Source: Corinectria fuckeliana
Taxonomy: Eukaryota; Ascomycota; Sordariomycetes; Hypocreales; Nectriaceae
Direction: 5' to 3'
Assembly (NCBI GenBank): GCA_019137255.1
Contig: WPDH01000135.1
Coordinates: forward strand, 293,111-357,110
Length of the DNA stretch: 64,000 nucleotides
The notes beneath the pieces were generated by a model, which had not been told where the DNA came from, made no database searches, and was given only the letters and a program-made list of their open reading frames with translations. Positions within the stretch are counted from its first letter, which is position 1. Every line of letters begins with the position of its first letter. This document shows, piece by piece, positions 44,299 through 55,200 of the stretch. The position numbers and the translations under genes were made by a program.

Positions 44299-44884
44299 GT
44301 GGTAGATGCGGTATCTATCGCATTTTCCAGTCAGTGCAAAAGGTAATGCGCACTACGCTGATGCTGAGTGCTAAGTTGACCTAAATGCTGTGCGATAGTA
44401 TCCATATTTGTATCAATGTTTGTAGACATAAAAACTCCCAGCTTTCACCGATATTCCCCGAGTATTGCGATAGTAATTGTACCACGGTGAATTTCGCCGT
44501 CGACTAGTATGAGAGGACGATTGTACAATAACACGCCTAGCTAAGGCGCGCCCCGCGGGAAGCTACTGTTTCAATCTAACCCACTCGCGTCAGTCTAGCC
44601 AGTCAGCTTAAGAGAAGGAAAACGAACTATTGAACGGCTAATGCTTCTTTCATGGCAGGCTTGCTCGATGAAGCAGGTCAACCTAGTGGAGAAGACGTAG
44701 TTTGTCATCGCATGCCATTTGTCATCTCATGACCCTTTGTCATCCCATGGCCTTTGTCATCCCATGAGATGCGTTCACAGACGACGATGGCATCATATTA
44801 TCGCTTTTTATAAGTCCACCTTAATCCCCCCTCGAGAAGCTACTAATCATGAATCATTACCATCATCTCAATCACAACGCAACA
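44299..44884. other. Intergenic region with a 17-18 base tandem repeat
   Basis: No gene seen. Immediately upstream of the isochorismatase-type gene, at 44701-44766, the motif TTTGTCATCnCATG is repeated four times. Confidence 0.55.
44701..44766 (+). repeat. Four tandem copies of TTTGTCATCnCATG
   Basis: Copies start at 44701, 44718, 44736 and 44753 (spacing 17, 18, 17). The variable base after TTTGTCATC is G, T, C, C. The array lies 119-184 bases upstream of the isochorismatase-type start at 44885, a position suited to a multi-site promoter element. Confidence 0.8.
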
Positions 44885-45521
44885 ATGTCAGCTCCTTTCC
44901 TGTTCCGCGAGCTCCTCGGTGTCCCGCCGTCAACGGCAAGCCCCAGCGACAGCACTCTTGTCATCATTGACGCGCAAAACGAGTACGCCGTGGGGAAGCT
45001 CAAGGTCGCCAACGTCGACGCATCACGCAAAGCCATCGCCTCCCTCCTCGACAAGTACCGGGAAGCCCATGGCAGCATCATCCACGTCTTACACGCAAGC
45101 CCCCAGGGTGCTCCCGCTTTTACTCCCGGCACCGAGCTTGCCAAAGAATTTGACGAGCTTGCGCCCGAAGACGGCGAAAAAGTCATCTACAAGAACCACC
45201 CTGGCTCGTTTGCGGGCACAGACTTGCAGGAGCACTTGGAAAAGCTGGGAAGCAAGAAGATTGTCCTTGTAGGCTACATGGTAGGCATTAATCCCTGGAA
45301 ACCTTTTGCGAGTCTCAGTAGACTAACAGAACCAGGCACACGTCTGCATTTCTACCACAGCTAGGCAAGCTGATCAACGAGGCTACGATGTTGTCGTTGC
45401 AGAAGACGCTGTTGGCGACAGGGCTATTCCAGGAGTGGACGCGGAGCAGCTGGTCAAGGTTGCGCTGGGCGAGATTGCCGACGCATTTGGAACAATCGTC
45501 CATAGCAGCAGCATTGTCTGA
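44885..45521 (+). CDS. Isochorismatase-family cysteine hydrolase
   Basis: Exons 44885-45280 and 45336-45521 give 193 residues, the normal size for the family. TLVIIDAQNEY carries the catalytic Asp, KVIYKNHPGSFAGT the Lys region, and GYMAHVCISTTARQADQRGYDVVVAEDA the nucleophilic Cys, formed across the intron. The start MSAPFLF at 44885 is preferred over an ATG 36 bases upstream. No signal peptide. Members hydrolyse isochorismate, nicotinamide, carbamoyl or related amide substrates; sequence alone does not decide. A four-copy repeat lies in its promoter. It is convergent with the P450 gene. Confidence 0.92.
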
Positions 45522-45738
45522 ATAGTGAGAGCCATAGTTGCTGGCATAGATGAAGCTGCCTGATGGCGTCAGTTTAGAGGGAAGCTCGAGACTGACCACG
45601 GGAGAAATAATATTTGGACCATTCAAGAACCCTGCAAAGAGCTTATCCTACATCTATTCTATGCTAAAAGCCTTCTAATACGAAACCTTCACCGTCAGTT
45701 GCACTCACGGCTAGTACCTGACAGAGCTAGACATTCCA

Positions 45739-47528
45739 TCATTCCTTCTCCCCAATCTTAGCCTGGACTATGTCTCTCCGGTTAAAGTTGACATAAAAGT
45801 CTGCTTGCTTCACAAACCATGCATTGATGATTTTCCATTCTTTGCTAGGATCCCGAAGGGTAATCTGTCACGTCATTAGTAGCCGACAGGATGCTTCTTG
45901 CAAGGGTAATACTCACATCAAACCGTCTCATGAGACTCGGCACCACCTTGTAGATTTCCAGCAGACTGATGTTCTTTCCAATGCAAGTTCGGCTGCCCAT
46001 ACCAAACTGGAACATCATGCCGTTCATCTTCTTGATCCGTGACGCCTCCTCGTCGGCGTTCTCGTTCGGGTCGGCGAGCCATCTTTCCGGTCTGTACTCA
46101 TCTACGTCTGGGCCAAAGATCTCCGGGCGACGATGGATCTGCCAGGCTGAAACTCCAACAATAGTGCCGCCCTTGATGTGTTCGCCCAAGATCTCTACTC
46201 CTTGGGGAGGCACGATTCGTTCCATCGGAAGACCGGGTGCAGGATGCATACGGAAGCCCTCTTGGATGCATGCGTGCAAATAAGGCAGCTTTTGAGCTTC
46301 GGCAAAGGTGACGAGGCCTGTTTCGCTATCAGAGAAGCTGTTTTCTCTTGCTGCGTCGTCTAATTCCTTTGTGAGTTTCTCATAGCACGACCTGTTTTTC
46401 AGCAAGTAGTAAAACACGGCAGATAGTGTGATTGCCGTCGTTTCTGAACCTGCAAAGGCCATGGACACTGCCATGGTCTGGACTAGAGAATCGGTCATGA
46501 AGTCCGGCCTTGCTTCTCTCGCCCCGATGAATTTCGAAAGCAGGTCGGACCCCAAGGGCTGCTTCTTCGCCGAGCTGGTTGGGAGAATGGTGTCAGTCGA
46601 GTTGAGCTCGGGAATCAGACGCTCGGCCATGCGCGCGCGGGCGAATTTGGCCACGGGAAACGTGGAGTCGACGAGGCCCCATTGTGAGAGCTTGAGGTAG
46701 ATGGGATTCTTGAGGAAAATCAGGTCCAAGAATGGGATTTGACCAATCTAGGAAATGGGTGTCAGCAGTGGCATTTTACAGTCGATCAGCCTCCACTTAC
46801 AGGTGCGACGTAAAGGAAGAGTTTGGACAAATATCCAACAATCCCTTCGACATCCTCGTTCTTCTCAAGAAACCCGTGGCGCTTGCTGTACGTAATCTCC
46901 CCGATGACATCGAAGGCATAGAACTGAAGCCAAGTTGTAAAGTCGCAACCCTCGGGCTTTCCAGCAAAGAGCTTCTCGGTCTGGTCGAGGAAGAGCTTGG
47001 TGGTGTTGTCGACGAACGGCTCGTATTGAACCAGGGCGCTCATGGCAAAAGCCGAGTTGACGCTGCGACGGAACTGGGCGTGGAAATCATTGTCGGTGGT
47101 GCTGAAGAGAGACGCGAGTCGAAAGCCGTTGACGACGGATTGCTGGACAATGTAAAAGTTGGACTACCACAGAGTTAGAGAGAGGCAAGTTAGCACGTAA
47201 ATGGTATTCTTGCCTTGATGAAGCCTTTGTTGAGGCCGTAGATGGACTTCAACGCCGCAGGATCCGAAAACGAAAGGCTGTTGGGTCCTGTTCGGACAAT
47301 GTCTCCGTGCTTATCATGGAGGGCCCGTAGCGTTCTCTCAGGGCGCTGTTGGTAGACATCGAAGAACCGCCACCAATCCGTCAAGGAAGCGAGGAACGGG
47401 CCTGGATATTTGTTCAGGCCGTTATGATAGCGATTTTTGACGTGCCATCCAAGGAAAAGTACAACCAAGATCAGCGCCCAGTGTTGAGAGAGCACTACAA
47501 CGAGTGATTCGACGATTCCGCCTTTCAT
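45739..47528 (-). CDS. Cytochrome P450 (pisatin demethylase-like class)
   Basis: Exons 47528-47214, 47163-46801, 46747-45917 and 45864-45739 give 544 residues. An N-terminal anchor (VESLVVVLSQHWALILVVLFLGW) directs it to the endoplasmic reticulum, followed by YPGPFLASLTDWWRFF. Catalytic features: I-helix AGSETT, ExxR helix EGFRMHP, PERW, and the heme loop FGMGSRTCIGKNIS with the Cys ligand. The pattern with KYPGP, FTTWLQFYAFDVIGEITYSK and ISLLEIYKVVPSLMRRFD is like fungal P450s around pisatin demethylase and benzoate-type hydroxylases; this subgroup call is only a guess. The first intron (47213-47164) has a GC donor. It is divergent from a Zn2Cys6 regulator over 927 bases. Confidence 0.93.
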
Positions 47529-48455
47529 GTTGAATAGGGAGAGGCCTTTGGCGTAGAAAGGTCAATGTGTTTGGCTCGTCAGGCAATCCTTAGTACATGT
47601 CGAACAACTAGGCAATATTTCCTTTGAGCGTCGGAGGACCTGGTCCCTTTTCACTTGGCAACGACATCCCAACTCCTGCTCGGATAGGAATGCCCGAGGC
47701 AAACCCTCCCCAGAGACATCTCCCGCACCCCACGATTTCGATCCACTCCGGCGGATGCATCCTTGACGGATCTCTGGAGTAGATGGCAGATGACGTGTGG
47801 GGAGGGTGGCGGCTTGGGAACCCCACCTCCTCGGCAGATGGACACGGCTAGGGTGTTGGCTGTCAGAGATCGTTAGTGCATTGATGGTTGATAGCGAGTC
47901 TACACTAACAGCGTGTGAGGAAGAAGGACGGAACCGTTGAGAGGAGGGCGAATCTTCCGGGTTTGATGGATGCTGCGGAGCGATCGTATTCACGGCCAGA
48001 TAGCGGAATTGCCGGGATATCCTCACGACGCGGCCAATGCAGCACGCCTCATTACTAGTAGGACTCGGTTGCCACTAACGGCCTCGAAACCAAGTTGCGG
48101 GGTAGGCGGGATGTGTGTTCATGTGGACATGACGGGGATAGACGGACTTGGTGCAAACACAGCGAGGTCGATCTATTCCCGATACAGGACAAGGGAGTTC
48201 AATTGCCCGGCTGGAGTGTTCCGTAGTATCCGCAGTGAGGAGTTCAGAGTTCAACCAGCTAGGCAACCAGGATCGTGGAATCCACCTCCGCAGTCACTTA
48301 GCGCAGCAGCTCTTTACCGCAACCGGGTAGCCCTCCACCCATCCCCGGACTCTTCTCCGTCCGTCTCCCCGCGTCTCTCCCCTCCGTCGTATTCACCTTC
48401 GCCGTCCTTCCCCATCATCCCGTCAACACCACACGTCACCAGGTCAGGAATCGAC
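47529..48455. promoter_or_regulatory. Divergent promoter of the P450 and the regulator
   Basis: A 927-base region between the P450 start and the preferred regulator start. Overlapping frames occur on both strands; the plus frame from 47970 is continuous with the regulator but its first 160 residues look non-coding. No repeat or RNA gene recognised. Confidence 0.45.
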
Positions 48456-50754
48456 ATGACCACCACCACGCGCCCGCAATCCAGGGATCCCCCGGCTCCG
48501 CCCACTCTCCGCCTGTTGATAGACGGTGGGGACCGTCTTCGGCAAAGAGAGCATCACCAGCCGGTGGACGTCGGCGGAGAGCACGGGACCGTCGACGCAG
48601 TGCAAGAAGACGCTGGGGACACGCCGGACCGCTCAAGCCAGAAGCGGAAACGAACCACGACTACCGACTTCACTCGCAGGAAGAGAGCCGTCACCGCATG
48701 CCAGTTCTGCCGCCTGCGCAAGACCAAGTGCGACAACGTCCGCCCCTGCTGCGGATATTGTGAGCGACACAAGGCGAAATGCATCTACGGGGACTCGGAA
48801 TGGCTGGAGGACAGCATCGACGACCATGAGCGAGATGAAGGGATGGGGCGTGAGATCCTCAAGCAATTGGAAGAAATCAAGGGCATGCTGGAAAAGAACC
48901 AGGCCTCCTCCTCGTTGCAGTCGAACCCCTCGGTGGCCACTGCGGCTCCAAACATCATCCAAAATACCACGTCGCCCAATGTCGTGGGCCTGAGCTCGTG
49001 GACCGATCATACAGCATCGAACAAGGGGAGCGCGTCGAGTTCCGTCAGCAGTCCGCATGCGTCGGCTCGATGCGAGTCCCTGCTGAGATGGCCCGTCTTC
49101 AACGGCATCGTGCCCGAGGAAGACGCCCGAGTTGAGTCATTCTTGACCGACTCAGACTACAAGGCCAGGCAGCAAGCAGAAGGGCCGCCGAGGAACGCGA
49201 CACACGAGCACACAGGTAAAGGGATTCGCGACGATGCGTTTGTACCTCTGTGTCGCAAGTTCCTCAATCACGTACATCCTCGGAGTCCCGTTCTGGACGG
49301 GGATGAGTTGATGCGTCTGGCGAGAGCCGCCGAGGAGCACGGAGTGAGATGGGATTCGGAATCGTGTCTGGTGGTGAGTAAAGGTGTCTCTCGGATAGAC
49401 CGAACTCGCGAACTGATACAACTAGCTCGTCGCCTGCGCCTTGGCTGCGTATACGGTTCCCTGGGAACCGCCTCCTGTTTATGAATCTGACCATGATACT
49501 CAACTACGCATGCAGCACCAGTCAGAAAACCGGATTGAGTCTGATGCGTACTTCTTAGCTGCCAAGAAGCGCCTCGGGCTTCTTGGGCACTCTATCCAGG
49601 ATATCCAGTGCCTGTTCCTCGCCTCGATCTACAACAAGTATTGTCTGCAGCCACTACAAGCTTGGTTTCACCTCCGGGAAGCGTCTGTTCGGCTTCATGC
49701 ACACTTGCTAGGCCAACGCCAACAGCCAGGACGACCTGCAAGCTCTGTGTCGAGTCAGCACCTGGAACAGAGGGTCTTTTGGTCTACCTGGAGAGCTGAA
49801 AAGTAATCAAGTGCCTTCCAAGACAAACTGTACGATGCTAACCATTCTTGACATAGTGAACTTCTCCTGGAGGCTGGGCTTCCTACAAGCGGCCTGGAAC
49901 ATCTGTCATATCCAGATGCGTTTCCGGCTCCCCCTCCCGACCTTTCTTCTTCCCAGCATGACGCTACCAGTCCCGACTCTGCAGGCACACCCCGGGACAA
50001 CCAACGCCTCGTCGACGAGAAAGGCTGGTGCTACTATCTCGCCGAAATCTCCCTCCGCCGCGCCATCGACGAGACCGTGCAGGTACTGTATCAGCGAGGC
50101 GACTACTTTTGGCTCCAGAACCAAGCGTACTTGGTGCGCCACTACCACGACTTTGAACAGCAAATATCCCTATGGCAAGTTATACAAACTTGCTGGAAAC
50201 CCTAGTGAGCTAGAGCTACCTGCTGATAGCCCGTCACCATCAGGCACCACCATCTTCCGACTGCGCTCCAGTTCAAAGCCGACGAACCCAGCGACAATGA
50301 GTTCTCGTATTTCCTCTTCGGCAGATTTTCCGAATGGCGCGAACTTGTCCTGCGCCCCATTGTCTACCACGTTCTTCACTCCCCAACCAGCCACGTCCAC
50401 GCCGATACCGTCCAGCACGCACAAACCGGGATCGACCTCTGTGCCGCCTTGATCCAGAAAATGTCTTCCAAGCTGCGCCACGGAGGCTCGTGGTTCTTCG
50501 CCCGGAAGACGTTTCTTTCTGCATGCATTGTCCTTGCTGTCGTTGTGCAGCCGGATCGTGGGCTCAAGCCACCTGCAAACTGGCATGCCCTGATTAAAAC
50601 CGCGTTGCAGACCACGGGATTCTGGGGGTGGAATGCTCCGGATATTGGGAGAATGCACAATGTTTTGGATTCTATGTATCATGCAGTGTGTAATCAGGAT
50701 AGATATTCGCGTGGTCCTGTAGACTCTCTGCTTGACCCTAGGTATGAAGGGTAA
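48456..50754 (+). CDS. Zn(2)Cys6 fungal-specific transcription factor
   Basis: Exons 48456-49373, 49426-49802, 49857-50174 and 50244-50754 sum to 707 residues. The zinc cluster TACQFCRLRKTKCDNVRPCCGYCERHKAKCIYGD lies at about residues 82-115, after a Thr/Arg/Pro-rich N terminus. A helix (EILKQLEEIKGMLEKNQ) follows. The middle region FVPLCRKFLNHVHPRSPVLDGDELMRLAR and later RVFWSTWRAENELLLEAGLPTSGLE are typical of these regulators. The last intron (50175-50243) has a GC donor in the best context for such introns (GCAAGT) and its removal restores the reading. The frame is open upstream to 47970, but the ATG at 48456 is favoured. Divergent from the P450, its likeliest target (inference). Confidence 0.88.
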
Positions 50755-51167
50755 ATCTTAGCTTGAATTGCATATAATGCAGCCATCAAATGTTACTGTT
50801 TGGGTGCAGCTCTCGAGCCATTCCTAGCACCTCTTGTATGATCCCACTGTCTCACCGAGGACCCGCGCATGAACATTTACATGCCTTAGATCATTGTTCT
50901 TAACTGGCTCGGTAATTTTACCTAAAGTGATGGTCAGCGTACGTTTTACTACCCTCAGATGACAGGTTATACCTGATGTAGTCTAACTCCCCTATTGCAC
51001 CCATGCAAGCATGAGAGATGCACTCGGAGATTGTTTGCTGCATTTTTTTCAAGTAGCACGACGCTCTTGTTGCTGTGAAATGTGGAAGTCTTAGTAAAAG
51101 AGCTAAGATGTGCCACAATTGACATACAGACATAATACTCGACAATGGTTCGTGGACGTACCTGAAG
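50755..51167. other. Convergent intergenic region
   Basis: Between the regulator stop and the RWD protein stop. No coding frame or RNA gene recognised. Confidence 0.5.
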
Positions 51168-52082
51168 CTACATCAGGACTTTCCCGAATGCTTCGCCTAG
51201 CCCGCTCTCGTCGAGCCACGCCTCCAAAGCTTTCATGTCATTGCGATTCGCTCTCTCTCCTCGTCTCTCTCCAACCATGTCCGTGATCTCTCGCATGTCC
51301 CCGAACGCCCGCGCCATGTCTGGCAACGCCTCTCGATAGCGCTCAGAGACCTTTTTGTGCTGCGATGGGATGTCACCCCAGCTCTCTGTCTTGATGAACT
51401 TCATGAAGTCGTCAATGGCCGTAGAACCTCCTTCGAGACATAAGATGCCCGGCTTTCCAGCGAGTAGAAACCCTGTGAGGCCATAGGTGGGAGCGTAGTG
51501 CACAATGTCGTCCCGTTTTGACCGCGTGCTGATTGAGGGGAAGTAAAACCAGACGCGGACGATTGATGTGTCCGTATTCAGTAGAGTTGCGTCTACTAGT
51601 CTTAATCCCGCAAGGTGCTGGCATGCCGCCTCCTTAACATGCTCAATGACGGTCAATACGTCTCCGTCAGGGATCTCCGTAGTCAGCCTGGCTACTTCGC
51701 CTTTGCTCATCCACGGCGGTTGTTGTATTCTGGTTTTGACTGGTGGCGGTTCCGGTACAGACGCTACTGCTATAGCCCCTTCTTCGTATACTAACGGGAT
51801 AGACAAGTTAAGTTGTAACGACTTTGTGCTAGCGGATGAGCTATCGTCTGCATCGGAGATATCCAAGCTAAGGAGCATTGTTATACACTCCTCAGTAAAC
51901 TCAGGGACAACATCCTGGTCACTCTCGCACCAATCTCTCAGTGCTTCAAGTAAGGCAGATGATGCAGCATCAATGGATACAGCGTCGTCTGACGCATACA
52001 TAGCCGTCAGGAGGTCGATTTGACCAAGCTGAAGCTCCATAAGATCCTTCGACAAAACATGCCGAGGCCTTTCAGTACGCAT
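51168..52082 (-). CDS. RWD domain plus DUF1115 protein (RWDD2-like)
   Basis: A single-exon gene; the ATG at 52082 (MRTERPRHVLSKDLMELQLGQIDLLTAMY) starts an RWD domain and is preferred over the longer reading from 52133. The C-terminal half, VRVWFYFPSISTRSKRDDIVHYAPTYGLTGFLLAGKPGILCLEGGSTAIDDFMKFIKTESWGDIPSQHKKVSERY, is the DUF1115/Prp3 C-terminal domain. This two-domain order is that of RWDD2 proteins, conserved in eukaryotes. About 304 residues. Binding role presumed; exact function unknown. It looks like a core gene among accessory genes. Confidence 0.88.
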   Translation of the reverse strand: MRTERPRHVLSKDLMELQLGQIDLLTAMYASDDAVSIDAASSALLEALRDWCESDQDVVPEFTEECITMLLSLDISDADDSSSASTKSLQLNLSIPLVYEEGAIAVASVPEPPPVKTRIQQPPWMSKGEVARLTTEIPDGDVLTVIEHVKEAACQHLAGLRLVDATLLNTDTSIVRVWFYFPSISTRSKRDDIVHYAPTYGLTGFLLAGKPGILCLEGGSTAIDDFMKFIKTESWGDIPSQHKKVSERYREALPDMARAFGDMREITDMVGERRGERANRNDMKALEAWLDESGLGEAFGKVLM

Positions 52083-52281
52083 TATGGTGATTAGGTGCAA
52101 CGAGCAGTTTCGAAAAGAGCCGTGAAAGGACAAATTGGACCACAGTCCATCCTCATGGAGAAGTTAGTTAGTGAGACAGCGGGCAAAAATAGACCCATCA
52201 CGTGATATCTCGCCCTCGGTCCAATAATTCACCGAGCGATACGGCTCTAAACCTGGAGGAGCGCGAGAGCGCGAGACCCAA

Positions 52282-55200
52282 CTAACTTGATTCATGATGA
52301 TTAAACTCCTTTTCATCGTGATCATCCTCCCACCGTCGTTTTGTTCCCCTTTGACCCTCTAACCCCCGGTCAAGTTGACCCCGGCTCATTCCGGCACATT
52401 CTTCAGCCCCTAAGAACGATCGGACATCCTTCATTATCAGGGCGGGAAATGAGGACGAACTCTGGTCCATCAAGTCGTATCCATCCTCTGCAACTTTGTT
52501 GACAATGATTGGAAAGTGGCTCCAACCCTTCTCGGGTGGCCGAACAGTGATGTCCGAATGCTTTGAGTGGGCTGCAGCCGGTAAGTGCAGAAGCTGCAAG
52601 TCCCCATCACCGGCCTCGGCCATCACGATCTCACCGCTTCTGGAAATTGAGCTGGACCCAAGGACAAGATTACCTTTCGATGAGAGCTGTAGGTAGGATC
52701 GTGAGCCTTTGGTGATGATGCTGCCGTCTAACCTTTTGACATCCTTGGCTACAATGTTGGTCATCCCAGTGCTGAGAATCCCTGTATTGGATACCAAGCC
52801 ACCAGCACCGGGCCCAAACATCTCATCTAGCTTTTTCGACATCCTTGTGCCAGCTTGCGGTGTTGCTGTGTTGCTGAAACCGGGGGACCTCGCACCCGAG
52901 TCAAGAGAGAGGCCGCAGTTCCTCAAATCTAGAACTTCGCGATCCTCACGAGAATACCGTTGAACTAGAACGTAGTTTCCACATGCGGAAAACTCAAAGG
53001 AGGTGACTTGAGGGGGGAATTCGCCACCGTACCTCCGGTCGATCTCGATCAACTCCGTCAAAATGTCTAGGTCTATAATTAGCAACACATGCCAGGAAGG
53101 GACTTGCGAAGCTCTCACTTTGTGCAAAGTCCCATGCTTGAACTTTGGACCTTTTGGCCAGAACAACTATGGTTGATGTTGGATGAAACTTGGCCATGAT
53201 GATCTGCTCAAAATCCACGAGGCTGGAAGTAAACATCAACGGAGCGGCGTTGGTCGTGCGAATTCGAAGAGCGGGTTTGCCTAAATCCTCATATAGCTCA
53301 AAAACCACGACATTGCTCGCTGTCAACCGTTTCTTATCATGGAAAAGCAGATAGCGGCTGTCAGCGCTGAACTTGATGCGATAAGTGTACAGGTTGCGGT
53401 GTAGAAGCATAAGAGTTGGAGGTAGCTCCTTTGACAGGAAGTACGAAGGGTCAAAAGGCTTCAGCGACTCATCCCAGTTGGTCTGCGCTGCTTCAACATC
53501 CTCAATCGGGATTAAGCAACTTTGCAAGTGGAGTGTTGAAGTATGAGGTTGTTTGGTTACTTGATAGACGGTGCGCAATACAGAGATCCGGTGGCCGTCA
53601 GGACTTATAGAGATGGGAAAGGACGCCTTCCAAGAGGAAAAGTGTTCCTGGCGTAAGCCCTGCCTCATTTGCAGTCTAATTTCAGAGGACTTCAGGGGGA
53701 TATAGAGGGATCCTAAAGGCTCTGGGTGTTTGCCGATTGTCGAGAGCTCGTATAGAGCGAGCCATCCTTCGCAGAAATTGTCGACCTGGGCGTACGCGGT
53801 TTTCGAGTCGATTTTCTCCCAGAATGTCTCCAGCTGTGCAGAAGGCCAGATGCTTAGCACGGCGATTGTGCGTCCATCAGCGGAGGTGGCTGATATATGG
53901 CAGAGCTTTCGGGAGCTCATGCCGTGTGGTTTTATGTGATTTTGATTGAGGTCGACCATGTGTGCGGACTGGGATGCTGGCAGATATTTGCTCTTGGTGA
54001 AGAGCAGCGCGTCACCCCAGATCATGGATGGCCTCTCGACCAGTTTCTGGCCCCAGTGCTTTGTAAGTTCAGATAGGTCAGAAAGACAATGGCCAAGACT
54101 GTCTTGCAACACTGTTAGACGGTCTCGTAGTGCATGGGCTGGCGGAAACCCTTCGACCCAAGCTAGCCAGTCTAGCACTGCTGGAAATGAGCATGATATA
54201 CTGGAACCGCTCTTCAAGATCCCAAACAGTTCCAGTGGACCATCCATTTTGCTGGCATAGAAACTTTCGACCCAGAAGGCGACTGCAAGTGGTCTGTCAA
54301 GCAGTTTTTCTAGTGAGTCGCAGACAGCCTCGATAGCCGTGAGACATCGGTCGCTATCTAGCCTAGGACTCCCTGTCAAATCTCGTGGGATAGCACAGTC
54401 CAGGTGTGAAAGCCAATGAGCTGCAGCATACTCTGTCAGCCTGGATCGAAAATTTGTCGCAGTTGGGCCCGCGTATGTTGTTGCTCCATTAACGGGCAAA
54501 GGCATGGTTTGGGGGGAAGCTCGAAGGAGATTATCGAGGCAATCCTTGGCTATCTCCATATTCGATGCTGATTTCTCCGGGTAGAGGTGCGGAAAACTGA
54601 GATCCCAGCTTTTGCACTGACTTAGGTACTCAGACACGGACAGATGGACGAAGGAGCATGTTGTTGCATCCCATCCACTTACACCTACTACTTGGCAGCT
54701 CGGTCCAAAGCTGACCAAGCCGCAGGTTACCAGTGAAAACAGCTCAGAGGTTTTGATAAGCGATTCTTCATCGCGCGAATCTTCCTCGAGTTGCAGGAGC
54801 GTCCTCCAATCTCTGGCGGTCAATCTGGGTGTGCAGAAGAGTGTCCAGCTGATGATGCGAACCGCCATCCGCCGTTGCAAGACGTCAAGTTGCGAGATCT
54901 GTCGGAAGATGCGGGTATATACAGAGTCAAGGCCCTCGGGCAGTGTGATGGAGTGAATAATGCTTTCTCTTTGGGATGGTGAAAGTGCTGGCGATCGCAA
55001 CAGTGACACCATGAGTCTAGCCCATAAAAACATCCTGTCTGCTCCAAGGACTAGCTTGTCAGCAAGCTTTTCGAGGTCTGCGTGTTCATGCAAAAGTCCG
55101 TCTTGGAGCAAGTCGTTTAGGTGCCGCATAGAAAACAGGCGGATATCCTTGTTTACTGCTTCCTGACCAAAGGCTAACTTCTGTGCTGGCTGGACGAACC

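Noticed and set aside
47970..48455. N-terminal extension of about 160 residues before the regulator at 48456
   Set aside because: The frame is open but the translation is compositionally odd and the intergenic region should hold a divergent promoter; the ATG at 48456 puts the zinc cluster at a normal distance.
45739..50754. Secondary-metabolite biosynthetic cluster
   Set aside because: A P450 and a regulator are present but no backbone synthase is found anywhere in the window.
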